Assembly (NCBI GenBank): GCA_964534565.1
Contig: CAZHON010000001.1
Location: 62,001 to 126,000, forward strand
Source of the DNA: CAZHON01 sp964534565
GTDB lineage: Bacteria > Patescibacteriota > Gracilibacteria > Peribacterales > Peribacteraceae
Length of the DNA: 64,000 nucleotides
Reading direction: 5' to 3'
Each line of letters opens with the position of its first letter. Within the stretch, counting starts at the first letter, position 1. The notes beneath the pieces were generated by a model. That model searched no databases. It was not told where the DNA came from and saw nothing but the letters and a program-made list of their open reading frames with translations. Position numbers and translations under genes: made by a program. Shown piece by piece: positions 45,603-54,038 of this stretch.

Positions 45603-46598
45603 ATGCATATTATTCAGGAAGACATCGGCTTGCCGATTTTCTCCACGCAGGCTGGCCCAAAAGGTGAGCATCGCACAACCTTCACTATCGCTCCTCTCCC
45701 TCCAGGTTGGGGTTTGACGTTGGGAAACGGTTTGCGCCGCGCTCTTTTGAGCAGTTTGCCAGGTGCCGCTGCTACTGCAGTGCGCATTTCCGGTGTGCAG
45801 CATGAATACACAACGGTAAAGGGAGTCCGCGAGTCCGTCGTCGACTTGGTGTTGAACTTGAAGCAGCTCCGCTTCCGCAAGCACGGCAAGGACAACGAGA
45901 TTGTGAAGTTGAATGTGAAGGGTCCAAGCGTCGTCACAGCAAAGGATTTGGAAATCAGCTCCGACCTCGAACTCCTCAACCCAGACCTCGTTCTCTGCAA
46001 CATTGAGAAGGGCGGTTCCCTCGAACTCGAGATCACCGTCGAGAAGGGTGTGGGATACGAGCCATCCTCCGAGCGCAACAAGAAGCACCACGAACCGGGT
46101 CTCATTCACATCGACGCAGTCTTCAGTCCCGTCACGAAGGTTCGTTACGATGTGCAGCCATCTCGCGTGGGTCAGCGCACAAACTTGGAGAAGCTCATCA
46201 TCGATGTCGAAACAAACGGCTCACTCTCTCCAGAAGAGGCAGTGCAGTTCGCAAGCCAGCTCCTCACAAGCTACTTCCAGTACTTCGCAAACCCTCAGAA
46301 GACAATCGAGCCTGAGTTCATGGCCGACTTCAGCCGCACAGGCAGCGTCATGACCGAGGAAGTAAGCAGCGGGGGAGCACCTGTGAAGGAAAGCTACACA
46401 CCGATCGAGATCCTCAACTTGTCCCCACGCACTCTCAATGCCCTCATCAATGCGGGTGTTGGCTCCATCGAACAGCTCACAAAGTGCACAGAAGCGATGC
46501 TCGCAAACTTCCGCGGATTCGGCGCAAAAGCGCTCGATGAGGTCAAAGGAACGCTTGCAACACGCGGTCTGACCCTTACCAACGAATCTGACGAGTAA
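45603..46598 (+). CDS. rpoA: RNA polymerase alpha subunit
   Basis: 331 aa; dimerises and nucleates polymerase assembly. N-terminal domain LPPGWGLTLGNGLRRALLSS and VRISGVQHEYTTVKGVRESV; C-terminal DNA-binding domain PIEILNLSPRTLNALINAGV with FRGFGAKALDEVKGTLATRG. Leader CTTCTCTTCTTCCTCCTCCCTT. Beta is 32 kb away and beta-prime is not in the window. Confidence 0.97.
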   Translation: MHIIQEDIGLPIFSTQAGPKGEHRTTFTIAPLPPGWGLTLGNGLRRALLSSLPGAAATAVRISGVQHEYTTVKGVRESVVDLVLNLKQLRFRKHGKDNEIVKLNVKGPSVVTAKDLEISSDLELLNPDLVLCNIEKGGSLELEITVEKGVGYEPSSERNKKHHEPGLIHIDAVFSPVTKVRYDVQPSRVGQRTNLEKLIIDVETNGSLSPEEAVQFASQLLTSYFQYFANPQKTIEPEFMADFSRTGSVMTEEVSSGGAPVKESYTPIEILNLSPRTLNALINAGVGSIEQLTKCTEAMLANFRGFGAKALDEVKGTLATRGLTLTNESDE

Positions 46599-46672
46599 AC
46601 ACAGGGCAAAAGCCTCTTTCTTTCTCTTGCTCTAGCCCCGTCTACCCCGTATTCTCCCCGTCCCATTCACGC

Positions 46673-47107
46673 ATGTACCACCGTCAAGCCCGCAACCGGA
46701 TCAATAAGAAACCAGCTCACGCAAGGAGCATGGAACGTAACTTGGTTACGTCCCTCCTCTTGTACGAGACAATTCGTCTTCCACTCAAGCGCGCTCGTGT
46801 GGTTCAGCCGTTGATCGATGGACTCATCGCTCAGGCAAAGCGCAACGAGAAGCACGTTGCCATTCGTTACATCAACGAAGTGGTGACGGACAAGAATGCG
46901 AGCCGCAAGTTGATGGAGGTGTTGTTGCAGCGCTACGAAGGACGCCCATCTGGATTCACACGCACAATCCCAGTTGGTGCACGCAAAGGAGATGGCGCCC
47001 CACTCGTTGATCTTCAGCTTGTCGATATGCAGCTCGAGGCTCCTACAGAAGAGAAGAAGCCAGCCGCAAAGAAAGCAGCGAAGAAAACTTCCGCTAAAGC
47101 ATCATGA
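46673..47107 (+). CDS. rplQ: Ribosomal protein L17 with Lys/Ala tail
   Basis: 144 aa. MYHRQARNRINKKPAHARSM is a divergent form of the usual RKLGRTSAHR start; VTSLLLYETIRLPLKRAR and the end of the fold DLQLVDMQLEA fit. Tail EEKKPAAKKAAKKTSAKAS is extra. Overlaps rplM by ATGA. Confidence 0.94.
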   Translation: MYHRQARNRINKKPAHARSMERNLVTSLLLYETIRLPLKRARVVQPLIDGLIAQAKRNEKHVAIRYINEVVTDKNASRKLMEVLLQRYEGRPSGFTRTIPVGARKGDGAPLVDLQLVDMQLEAPTEEKKPAAKKAAKKTSAKAS

Positions 47108-47529
47108 AGACTTCAACCATTAAGCCATCGGCTCCAGAGTGGCACATCATCGACGCCGAAGGGCAGTCGATCGGAAAGATTGCAGTGAAGGCAGCAACGT
47201 TCCTCAAGGGCAAGCATCGCCCAACGTACGCACCTCACCAGCTCTGCGGTGACCATATCGTCGTTATCAACGCTGCAAAGCTCGCTCTTCCTGCAAAGAA
47301 GGGTCTGCGCAAGACGTACTACCGTCACACAGGTTTCCCAGGAAACATGAAGGTGACACAGCTCTCCATCATGAACGTCAAAAACCCATGCTTCGTCATT
47401 GAGAACGCCGTTCGCGGTATGTTGCCACCGAACCGTTTGGCTCGCCAAATGCTCGGACGCTTGCACGTATTTGCCGATGCAGCGCACCCATACGACGCTC
47501 AGAAGCCAGCTCCACTTCCTCTCCGCTAA
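47104..47529 (+). CDS. rplM: Ribosomal protein L13
   Basis: 141 aa. WHIIDAEGQSIGKIAVKAAT, then GDHIVVINAAKLAL and AVRGMLPPNRLARQML, are signatures. Coupled to rplQ. Confidence 0.96.
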   Translation: MKTSTIKPSAPEWHIIDAEGQSIGKIAVKAATFLKGKHRPTYAPHQLCGDHIVVINAAKLALPAKKGLRKTYYRHTGFPGNMKVTQLSIMNVKNPCFVIENAVRGMLPPNRLARQMLGRLHVFADAAHPYDAQKPAPLPLR

Positions 47530-47532
47530 TCC

Positions 47533-47943
47533 ATGGCAACGCACTCTGAATCCTCACGGCCGTACTTCTACAGCGCAGGAAAGCGCAAGACAGCAGTTGC
47601 TCGCGTGAAGCTGTTTGCTGACGGTACAGGTGAAGTCACGATCAACGGTTTGCCGATGAAGAAGTACTTCGCGGGACTCCAGATCGAGAATGCAGTTGCG
47701 CCTCTCACAATGACAGGACAGAAGAACAAGTTCGATGTCGACGCTCAGGTGCTTGGCGGCGGAAAGTCCGCTCAGTCCGATGCAGTCCGCCACGGTATCT
47801 CCCGAGCCCTCCTCTTGAATAACCCAGAGTTCCGCTCCGAGTTGAAGCGCGCAGGATTCATGCGCCGCGATAGCCGCATCAAAGAGCGCAAAAAGCCAGG
47901 TTTGCACCGTGCACGCCGCGCTCCACAGTTCTCCAAGCGCTAA
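47533..47943 (+). CDS. rpsI: Ribosomal protein S9
   Basis: 136 aa; its C-terminal tail reaches the P-site tRNA. YSAGKRKTAVARVKLF, GGGKSAQSDAVRHGISRALL and RDSRIKERKKPGL then RRAPQFSKR. End of the ribosomal block; no terminator is evident. Confidence 0.97.
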   Translation: MATHSESSRPYFYSAGKRKTAVARVKLFADGTGEVTINGLPMKKYFAGLQIENAVAPLTMTGQKNKFDVDAQVLGGGKSAQSDAVRHGISRALLLNNPEFRSELKRAGFMRRDSRIKERKKPGLHRARRAPQFSKR

Positions 47944-47990
47944 AAAGTTCGTTTGTTCTGCGCTGCGATCTGTATGGTACAGTTGCAGCC

Positions 47991-49004
47991 ATGCACACCT
48001 CTTTCCGATTTTGTTTCGTTGTCTTGGGTCTGACGATTCCTTTGTCGGTCTTTGCATCATTCAAGGATGTGAACGACTCGTATCCCTATAAAGCAGCGAT
48101 TGAATATGCTCAAGAGAGAGGAGTCGTAGGTGGGTACAGCGATGGAACGTTTCGACCGAATGCGACAGTCAATCGAGCGGAGTTTTTAAAAATTCTGGTG
48201 GAAAGCACGTCATCGGATGAGGATATAAAGGGCTGTATGACTGATCCTGAAACTGACGCGCTGAGCTTTAAGGATGTTCCAAAGACTGCGTGGTTTGCGC
48301 CATACGTTTGCTATGGGTCGTCCTATCATGGAATGTACGCAATCAAGGGCTACCCTGATGGTACATTTAAACCTGCCCAACCAATTTCTTTCGTAGAAGC
48401 TGCAAAGATTATTGCGAGCCTCCGTTTCAATGTCATAGATGACCAGGAAGCGAAGAGGCAGTATTGGTTTTCTCAGTACGTTCAAACCATCGCTCAATCG
48501 AAGTTGATTCCTTCTTCTATTCAAAATTTCGGTTCCATTCTCACGCGTGGGGAGATGGCAGAAATGATGTATCGCGCGGAAGAGAATCCCGAATCCCTCT
48601 ACCTCACCTACGATGATCTGGTGAAACAATCAGGGTACGGAACAATTGATGTCTGTATTGATCCAGGTCAGGGTGGAGGAATGGGAAGGCAGACATATCC
48701 CAGGAGTCCCACGTACGATCATCTTACAGATCTAGGAGAGATTTTTACGGCAGCAGAGTGTGGATCTGAACGATTGAAATCTACATTTGGCGGCGAAGAT
48801 GCAATGTATTTGTGGGGCTCACGCATCATTCTTCGTGTCCCACCTTCTCCTCCTTTTCAGTCAGTCCTAGAGTCGATTGGATTCCAATGTACAACCCAGC
48901 CATGTACGGAATGGTCGATTGGTAAAGTTTCTATCGAACAACTCCTTCGTCTGAAGCCGTATTCTCAAAGTATCGTTCGCGATGATTGTACGAACTGCGG
49001 CTAA
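47991..49004 (+). CDS. Secreted SLH-domain protein
   Basis: 337 aa. Signal peptide (FRFCFVVLGLTIPLSVFA) then three SLH repeats at about 22-70 (YSDGTFRPNATVNRAEFLKI), 85-140 (IKGYPDGTFKPAQPISFVEA) and 150-200 (ILTRGEMAEMMYR). The remainder (about 215-337) is Cys-containing with no recognised domain. TACAGT (47978-47983) lies 7 nt before the ATG, so the mRNA may be leaderless. Codon bias is much weaker than in the big S-layer gene. Confidence 0.87.
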   Translation: MHTSFRFCFVVLGLTIPLSVFASFKDVNDSYPYKAAIEYAQERGVVGGYSDGTFRPNATVNRAEFLKILVESTSSDEDIKGCMTDPETDALSFKDVPKTAWFAPYVCYGSSYHGMYAIKGYPDGTFKPAQPISFVEAAKIIASLRFNVIDDQEAKRQYWFSQYVQTIAQSKLIPSSIQNFGSILTRGEMAEMMYRAEENPESLYLTYDDLVKQSGYGTIDVCIDPGQGGGMGRQTYPRSPTYDHLTDLGEIFTAAECGSERLKSTFGGEDAMYLWGSRIILRVPPSPPFQSVLESIGFQCTTQPCTEWSIGKVSIEQLLRLKPYSQSIVRDDCTNCG

Positions 49005-49028
49005 CTTTACTTTTTTTCATTCCTTTTT

Positions 49029-49226
49029 ATGGCCGATACGCCTCACTTTCACGACAAACTTCTCGAGCTGACAAAACAGGTCGGTCGCCCAAACTTCGTG
49101 TTCTACGGATGGTTCGATGAAGAGGGGAAGCTGCAAGTCAGTTACGCACACCACGAAATGAAGCAGAAAGACGTTCTGAAGGGGATGTTGCACACGTTGG
49201 CGGAGTTCGTGAAGAAGATGACCTAA
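49029..49226 (+). CDS. Small hypothetical protein, 65 aa
   Basis: Not recognised. MADTPHFHDKLLELTKQVGR, FVFYGWFDEEGKLQVSYAHH and a C-terminal helix KDVLKGMLHTLAEFVKKMT look like a compact alpha/beta fold. CT-rich leader ending CATTCCTTTTT, with no Shine-Dalgarno, matches the housekeeping style of this genome. Confidence 0.65.
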   Translation: MADTPHFHDKLLELTKQVGRPNFVFYGWFDEEGKLQVSYAHHEMKQKDVLKGMLHTLAEFVKKMT

Positions 49227-49232
49227 CGCCGC

Positions 49233-49586
49233 TTAGACGGCCATTTTGACATAGAAGAGGCTTGCCCCTTCGTCGTTGTCCAAGATGAAGCGTGCATCGA
49301 GTGTTTGCAGCTGCACAATCGTCTGACACATCTTGAGGAGCATGCGAGCTGGCAATCCCACTCCGTGTTCCAGGCACGCAGCACAGAGCCCTGGAGCGTC
49401 CTTAGCGCGGAGATAGCGATCGCCACGATCATTGATGACGTCTGTAATGTTCTGATACACCTTCACCACATAGCGTTCGACATACGTCTCGACTTCTTCA
49501 ACAGGGAGCTCATGAATTTCAGGAAGAGCCTCCACGATGTCGAGGTCACTTTTGATCGCATGTGCGACGCATGTTTCGATGGTCAT
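49233..49586 (-). CDS. Hypothetical protein, 117 aa
   Basis: Not recognised. Soluble, with helices (VEEVETYVERYVVKVYQNIT) and a Cys pair AACLEH near residue 70. A near-consensus promoter (49611-49639) lies just upstream and supports reality and start. GAGGAG stands 16 nt before the ATG, too far for a normal Shine-Dalgarno. Convergent with the 65-aa gene. Confidence 0.65.
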   Translation of the reverse strand: MTIETCVAHAIKSDLDIVEALPEIHELPVEEVETYVERYVVKVYQNITDVINDRGDRYLRAKDAPGLCAACLEHGVGLPARMLLKMCQTIVQLQTLDARFILDNDEGASLFYVKMAV

Positions 49587-49610
49587 ATGTGTGTGTTTGG
49601 AAATCTCCTC

Positions 49611-49639
49611 ATCTTAGCAGAAAACGCGATTTTTCTCAA
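49611..49639 (-). promoter_or_regulatory. Promoter of the 117-aa gene
   Basis: On the minus strand TTGAGA (49639-49634), 17 nt, TAAGAT (49616-49611). Confidence 0.75.
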
Positions 49640-49648
49640 GACACAGCA

Positions 49649-49690
49649 AATCCCCCTTACTTCCATACAACGGAAGACAGAGGGGGGATT
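49649..49690 (-). terminator. Two-tier hairpin after the isomerase-like gene
   Basis: AATCCCCC (49649-49656) pairs with GGGGGATT (49683-49690); inner stem CTTCC / GGAAG. On the minus strand the right arm runs into TTT. Lies 27 nt beyond the stop at 49717. Confidence 0.6.
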
Positions 49691-49716
49691 CACAGGAACA
49701 GGCCGGCATAAACGCC

Positions 49717-50757
49717 TTAGGCTTTCATGCCTTCTTCGAAGGATTGCGTTGTGTAGCCGACGCAGAGCGTATCTCGAATGAATTCCGTCGCATGCGCCGA
49801 CACCTCATCGAGTTCGTAGTGAGCGCTTTCTGCTTCTCCCACGAGCGGGACGGTTTGATTGGCCGCCAAGCCTTGGATATCTCGATACCGTTGCGGATAG
49901 TTGATTTCGACCATCAACTGAGCGTAACGAGACAAGTTCACCTCGCCCTCGCCAAGTCGCGTGAATTGCATTCCTCGATAGCCCCAGTTGCTCTGCATAC
50001 TGCGCAGAGCACGACCAGGGACCCGAATGAAGTCTTTCACATGACAGGCCGTGACGTAGCTTGCGACCTTGGAGAAACGAGTTTCGTAATCTTCGCCTTC
50101 CCAACAGTGACTGGGGTCGGCGTTCACGCCCATACATTCATCATCGTCGACCAGGTCAACGAGACTGAGGAAGTCGTCGGCGCACATCGCCGCCGTTCCC
50201 GGGTGGATCTCGTGAGCTAACGAAATTTCAAGATCGCGCGCTCGCTGGCGAATCCCCAGAGTCTTGGTGACGAAGCGCTCGTCGCCTTCCTTCATCAAGT
50301 CTTTCTTAGGGAGATTCCACATGCCCCAGGGGTATCCGGAGCCGATTTCGAGGCCGTGGTAGAGCCCCCAGAACATCGGGATCACCTTGTTGCCGAGCTC
50401 GGCACTTAGGTCGAGCAATTCCAAGATCCGTTCCTCGGCCCATCGTTCGATCGCGTCTGTCGATTCTGTCCAGAGCGACTTCGGAATGAACTGTCGAATG
50501 CTTGGACTGCCTGTCCATGCGGTGCCGTGGACCCAGAGCAAGCAGTGAGCGCTGATGCCATCGAGGCGCTGAATGCCGGCGGTTTCCATTGCTTGTTGGA
50601 TCGATTGGACGTCGAGCCATTTTGAATCCGGGAAGAGGTGGAAGTGACTGAGCTGCACGCCGGTAACACCGATTTTTTTGGCGTAGGTCAGTGCTTCAGC
50701 GAGAGATTTTCCACCGTGCTGTACAAGCTCGATGGACGGGTGAAAGACGAGGGCCAT
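49717..50757 (-). CDS. Sugar-phosphate isomerase/epimerase, xylose-isomerase-like TIM barrel
   Basis: 346 aa. Metal-dependent TIM barrel of the AP-endonuclease-2/IolE group. Ligand motifs: SLAHEIHPG (Glu), NADPSHCWEGED (Asp, His) and ACHVKDF (His, Asp). Substrate unknown; inosose or keto-sugar isomers are usual. Start ATG 50757 (MALVFHPSIELVQ) because AAAGGAG (50772-50766) is 8 nt upstream; an in-frame ATG 90 nt earlier lacks this. The codon style and Shine-Dalgarno set it apart from neighbours. An inverted repeat CCACTTGT (50780-50787) / ACAAGTGG (50816-50823) lies in its leader. Confidence 0.82.
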   Translation of the reverse strand: MALVFHPSIELVQHGGKSLAEALTYAKKIGVTGVQLSHFHLFPDSKWLDVQSIQQAMETAGIQRLDGISAHCLLWVHGTAWTGSPSIRQFIPKSLWTESTDAIERWAEERILELLDLSAELGNKVIPMFWGLYHGLEIGSGYPWGMWNLPKKDLMKEGDERFVTKTLGIRQRARDLEISLAHEIHPGTAAMCADDFLSLVDLVDDDECMGVNADPSHCWEGEDYETRFSKVASYVTACHVKDFIRVPGRALRSMQSNWGYRGMQFTRLGEGEVNLSRYAQLMVEINYPQRYRDIQGLAANQTVPLVGEAESAHYELDEVSAHATEFIRDTLCVGYTTQSFEEGMKA

Positions 50758-50979
50758 GAGAAAAACTCCTTTTTGTGAACCACTTGTAAAATCAATCAAA
50801 GACAACCTTCGACCGACAAGTGGAACATTAGGCACCGATATGCACAACGTTCCACCGTCGGAATTCGTTCCTGTGAAAGATCGCCAATTCGAAAGGAATT
50901 GGTCGCATAAAATGACATATTTTCATTATTTCAGCAACTATCAAAGAGGCCTTTCTGTCCATTTAAACACATCGGAAGT

Positions 50980-51010
50980 GTCCCCAGGTGCGCACTGCGC
51001 ACCTAGGGAC
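50980..51010 (-). terminator. 15-bp hairpin after the 179-aa gene
   Basis: GTCCCCAGGTGCGCA and TGCGCACCTAGGGAC pair over 15 bp with one mismatch and a 1-nt centre. It lies 22 nt beyond the stop at 51032 and has no U-tract. Confidence 0.5.
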
Positions 51011-51031
51011 GGGTTATTCTTCCATCGGGCA

Positions 51032-51571
51032 TTATTTGCCGTACTTGAGCCAATGGCGAGCGCCAATGGTCATGCTGGCAACGTGTTTGCAGGCAGTGCT
51101 CACGCTGAGCACTCCAGGTTTTTTCATATCCTGTTTCGTGATCAATCGTCGTGATCGATCGGTAACGGACACTTCATCGACGAATGGAGTCCAGAAGCGT
51201 TCTCCTGTTGGCAATTCCAATTCGGTCTTCAGTAAGACTTTCCCCAGACTCCATTTGCTATAGAAATGAATTTCGCCACAAACGATGGGGAGCTGAAAGT
51301 CGGTTGCGTCGAGTTCCGGGGTCATCCAGACCCCTTCGACGAAGCAGTGCGACAATTGAAGACGGATGTGCGTCCCCGCAAATTCCGTCCGATTGTTGGC
51401 TATCAGATGGAGCCCATTCCAATGGTGCTCCAATCTGAACGGATGCCCGTTTACGGTGTGAGACCGTTTCGAGCACGCTTGCTCGAATTGGAAGTCTCCT
51501 TTTTTGATTCGGAACGGATCTGTTCCGTTCTCTGGAATGGCTATGCGCCCACCCAGGAGTCGTGTGTACAT
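51032..51571 (-). CDS. Unknown protein, 179 aa
   Basis: Not recognised. Soluble, strand-rich: FRLEHHWNGLHLIANN, FVEGVWMTPELDATDFQLPI, EIHFYSKWSLGKVLLKTELE, ending with a basic ITKQDMKK segment. It could be a PilZ-like or other beta-barrel domain, but no diagnostic motif is present. GGAG (51584-51581) lies 9 nt before the ATG and TATAAC (51593-51588) just before that. An overlapping plus-strand frame (51266-51697) has no such signals and was rejected. Together with the isomerase-like gene it forms a Shine-Dalgarno-bearing pair. Confidence 0.62.
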   Translation of the reverse strand: MYTRLLGGRIAIPENGTDPFRIKKGDFQFEQACSKRSHTVNGHPFRLEHHWNGLHLIANNRTEFAGTHIRLQLSHCFVEGVWMTPELDATDFQLPIVCGEIHFYSKWSLGKVLLKTELELPTGERFWTPFVDEVSVTDRSRRLITKQDMKKPGVLSVSTACKHVASMTIGARHWLKYGK

Positions 51572-51832
51572 GATCTTTCTCTCCTACGTTATAGAAAGGG
51601 TTTTTGCCCGATGGTGTTCATGGAACAACCAAAAAACGGACCCGGGCTGCCCTGGTGGGCGGCTCGTTTCCTGCCGCGCCTTATAACAGAATCATGAAAT
51701 TATAGCAAGGGTCCGGCGGTTTTGGGGTATGGAAAACAGGATTTTTTGGCTTAAGAAAGGGGAAAAGTGAGCATGCGGATGCTACTTTTGGCGTTGCACG
51801 CGATAAACGTGCCTTATTGAATAATTTAACTC

Positions 51833-52930
51833 CTACGCACCCATGTACGTCTCTCCTGCCCCCGTGATTTTACTGAGACTGTGGGGGTGACTTTCCTTCA
51901 AGCTCGCCTGCGTAATCTTCACGAACTTTGCCTTCTTGTGGAAGTCGGAGAGATTCTTTCCGCCAACGTAGTAGAAGGAAGAACGAAGTGCGCCTGCGGC
52001 CTGGTAGAGGAATTGTGCGACAGGCCCTTTGCTGGGGACCAGTCCTTCCACTCCTTCGGCGATCAGCTTCTTTGCTTCGGTCTTGGATGATTGTCCGTAG
52101 CGCTCTGCTCCACCTTTCTGCATTGCTCCGACGGAACCCATGCCGCGATAACGTTTGAATGTGCGTCCATCGATCTCCTGTGTTTCGCCCGGTGCTTCGT
52201 CGTGACCGGCGAGCATGCTGCCGAGCATGACGGCGTGTGCTCCAGCGGCAAGGGCCTTTGCCATGTCACCCATCTGTTTGATTCCACCATCTGCAATCAG
52301 TGTGACTTTTTTTCCTTTCACCGCCTTCACCGCCTCCATGATTGCCGTGAGTTGTGGAACACCGACTCCTGTCACGACGCGTGTGGTGCAAATGGAACCG
52401 GGTCCGACTCCGACACGGATTGCATCTGCTCCGGCCTTCACCACTGCCTTTGCACCCTCGGCCGTTGCGATGTTTCCTCCGATGAGCGTCACGGTCTTGG
52501 AGTACTTTCGAACCGTCTTCACAGCATCGAGAATGTACTGGCTGTGGCCATGGCCACTGTCGACCACGATGGCATCAACTTTGGCTGCCAGAAGCGCTTT
52601 CACACGCTCTTCCAAATCAGGACCTGCACCGACCGCAGCTCCCACAATTGCTCCTTTTGCTTTCACTTTCTTCACCATCGCTGCTTGGTCCGCAACGCTC
52701 AAACTTCGATGAATGATTCCAAGGCCACCAGCCTCCGACATTGCAACGGCCATGTCTTCCTCTGTCACGGTGTCCATCGGCGAAGAAATGATCGGCAATT
52801 TCAATGTGAGTTTTCCGATCTTCGTCGAAAGGTCTCCGTACTCGCGAGGGAATGTCACGTGACCAGGAAGCAGGAGCACGTCGTCGAAGGTCAGTCCGTC
52901 GAGTGCAATTTGGGAGTGAGAGGTTGGCAT
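51833..52930 (-). CDS. guaB: IMP dehydrogenase lacking CBS domains
   Basis: 365 aa; IMP + NAD to XMP, the GMP branch point. Catalytic loop GPGSICTTRVVTGVGVPQ with the nucleophilic Cys, DGGIKQMGDMAKALAAGAHA, the flap region YRGMGSVGAMQKGGAERYGQ and EGVEGLVPSKG are IMPDH features, not GMP reductase. The two CBS domains (about 120 aa) that bind ATP/GTP in usual IMPDH are absent: HRSLSVADQAAMVKKVKAK runs straight into GAIVGAAVG. Start ATG 52930 is 1 nt after the adenosine deaminase stop, so the two are one operon. Confidence 0.92.
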   Translation of the reverse strand: MPTSHSQIALDGLTFDDVLLLPGHVTFPREYGDLSTKIGKLTLKLPIISSPMDTVTEEDMAVAMSEAGGLGIIHRSLSVADQAAMVKKVKAKGAIVGAAVGAGPDLEERVKALLAAKVDAIVVDSGHGHSQYILDAVKTVRKYSKTVTLIGGNIATAEGAKAVVKAGADAIRVGVGPGSICTTRVVTGVGVPQLTAIMEAVKAVKGKKVTLIADGGIKQMGDMAKALAAGAHAVMLGSMLAGHDEAPGETQEIDGRTFKRYRGMGSVGAMQKGGAERYGQSSKTEAKKLIAEGVEGLVPSKGPVAQFLYQAAGALRSSFYYVGGKNLSDFHKKAKFVKITQASLKESHPHSLSKITGAGETYMGA

Positions 52931-52931
52931 A

Positions 52932-53948
52932 TCAGATGTAGAGGTTACGACCGGGCTTGGTAGGAACGAAGCTTGCTTCAAACGCCCACTGGATCGTCTG
53001 ATCGATTTCCTTTTCATTCAAACACTTGTACTTCCGCATGAGGTCGATTTCTTTCGCGAGGTTTGTGCGGAGCATGGATGGGTTATCGGTATTCACACAG
53101 AACTTTACGCCGTGCTTGTAGAGCGAGCGGAGGATCTCTGCCAAATGTTTGCCGTCCTTGATGAATTTGAGGCTGAGGCTCGATGTTGGGCACAAACACA
53201 TCGTGAGGTTCTTTTTGCGCACCTTCTCCATCAATTTCGGATTGTCGTAGGCGCGGAATCCGTGGTTGAGACGATCGAGTGGGAGAACGGAAATGACGTG
53301 CTCCATTTCCTTCGAGTCACCATCTTCACCGGTGTGCACGGTTGTTTTGAGTCCGGCATCGCGAGCATGTGCGTAGAGCCCGCTGTAGTCCTCGTACTTG
53401 AACTTCTTCTCTGGGTCCGGACCTGCAATGTCGATACCAACAACACCGCGGCTTCGGTACTTGATCGCTTTGCGGACAATGATTTCATTCAGTTCCTTTG
53501 GAAGACGTCGATCGAGCAGCAGCATGAGTCCCGCGCGAACTTGGGGGAATTCCACGAGTGCACGTTCCATTCCACGAAGCGCTGCGAGAATGATTTGATC
53601 CAAATCGCGTTCGCCACTGCGGTTACGGAACATCGGGTTGAAGCTTGGCTCCAACACCGTGATGTTGTTCACGCGGTACGCACCCATCACCACTTCGTAC
53701 ACGGCGCGCTCCATGGCCACGGGGGAGCTTTGAATAAGCTCTGTCAGGTGAAAGAGCTTGTGGTAATCCTCCCAGGTGACGTTCTTTTTGTTGAGTGTGA
53801 CGAGATCGTAAAAGTCCCAGTAATCCTTCGTAGGCATCTTAATTCCTTGTTCGTGCGCGATCGCCCAAAGGACATGGGGCTCGACGGACTGACCCATGTG
53901 GAAGTGGAGTTCGCAGAGCTCTTTTTTGGGACGCTTCGGCTGATCCAT
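52932..53948 (-). CDS. add: Adenosine deaminase family protein
   Basis: 338 aa; adenosine to inosine, purine salvage. Zinc ligands HFH in ELHFHMGQS (usual HLDGS region), TVHTGED (His and catalytic Glu region), LNHGFRA, and VNTDNPSM in place of TDDP. Adenine deaminase is an alternative. Its product feeds, after hypoxanthine/IMP steps, the co-transcribed IMPDH. Confidence 0.88.
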   Translation of the reverse strand: MDQPKRPKKELCELHFHMGQSVEPHVLWAIAHEQGIKMPTKDYWDFYDLVTLNKKNVTWEDYHKLFHLTELIQSSPVAMERAVYEVVMGAYRVNNITVLEPSFNPMFRNRSGERDLDQIILAALRGMERALVEFPQVRAGLMLLLDRRLPKELNEIIVRKAIKYRSRGVVGIDIAGPDPEKKFKYEDYSGLYAHARDAGLKTTVHTGEDGDSKEMEHVISVLPLDRLNHGFRAYDNPKLMEKVRKKNLTMCLCPTSSLSLKFIKDGKHLAEILRSLYKHGVKFCVNTDNPSMLRTNLAKEIDLMRKYKCLNEKEIDQTIQWAFEASFVPTKPGRNLYI

Positions 53949-53954
53949 GGACCA

Positions 53955-53983
53955 TTAGTACATAAATCATTCGATGAAAGCAA
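53955..53983 (-). promoter_or_regulatory. Leaderless promoter of the add-guaB operon
   Basis: On the minus strand TTGCTT (53983-53978), 17 nt, TACTAA (53960-53955), then 6 nt, then ATG. The transcript would begin at or next to the start codon. Confidence 0.7.
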
Positions 53984-53994
53984 GCATTTACCTC

Positions 53995-54021
53995 AAAACA
54001 GGGCACCCAAAGAGTACCCTG
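53995..54021 (-). terminator. Terminator of the 54-aa gene
   Basis: On the minus strand CAGGGTAC, loop TCTTTGG, GTGCCCTG (one G-U), then TTTTG. Confidence 0.75.
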
Positions 54022-54038
54022 CAAGAGGGGTCGCACTG

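Noticed and set aside
51266..51697. 143-residue plus-strand frame opposite the 179-aa gene
   Set aside because: No promoter or ribosome site; the minus-strand frame has a good Shine-Dalgarno and a more natural protein sequence.
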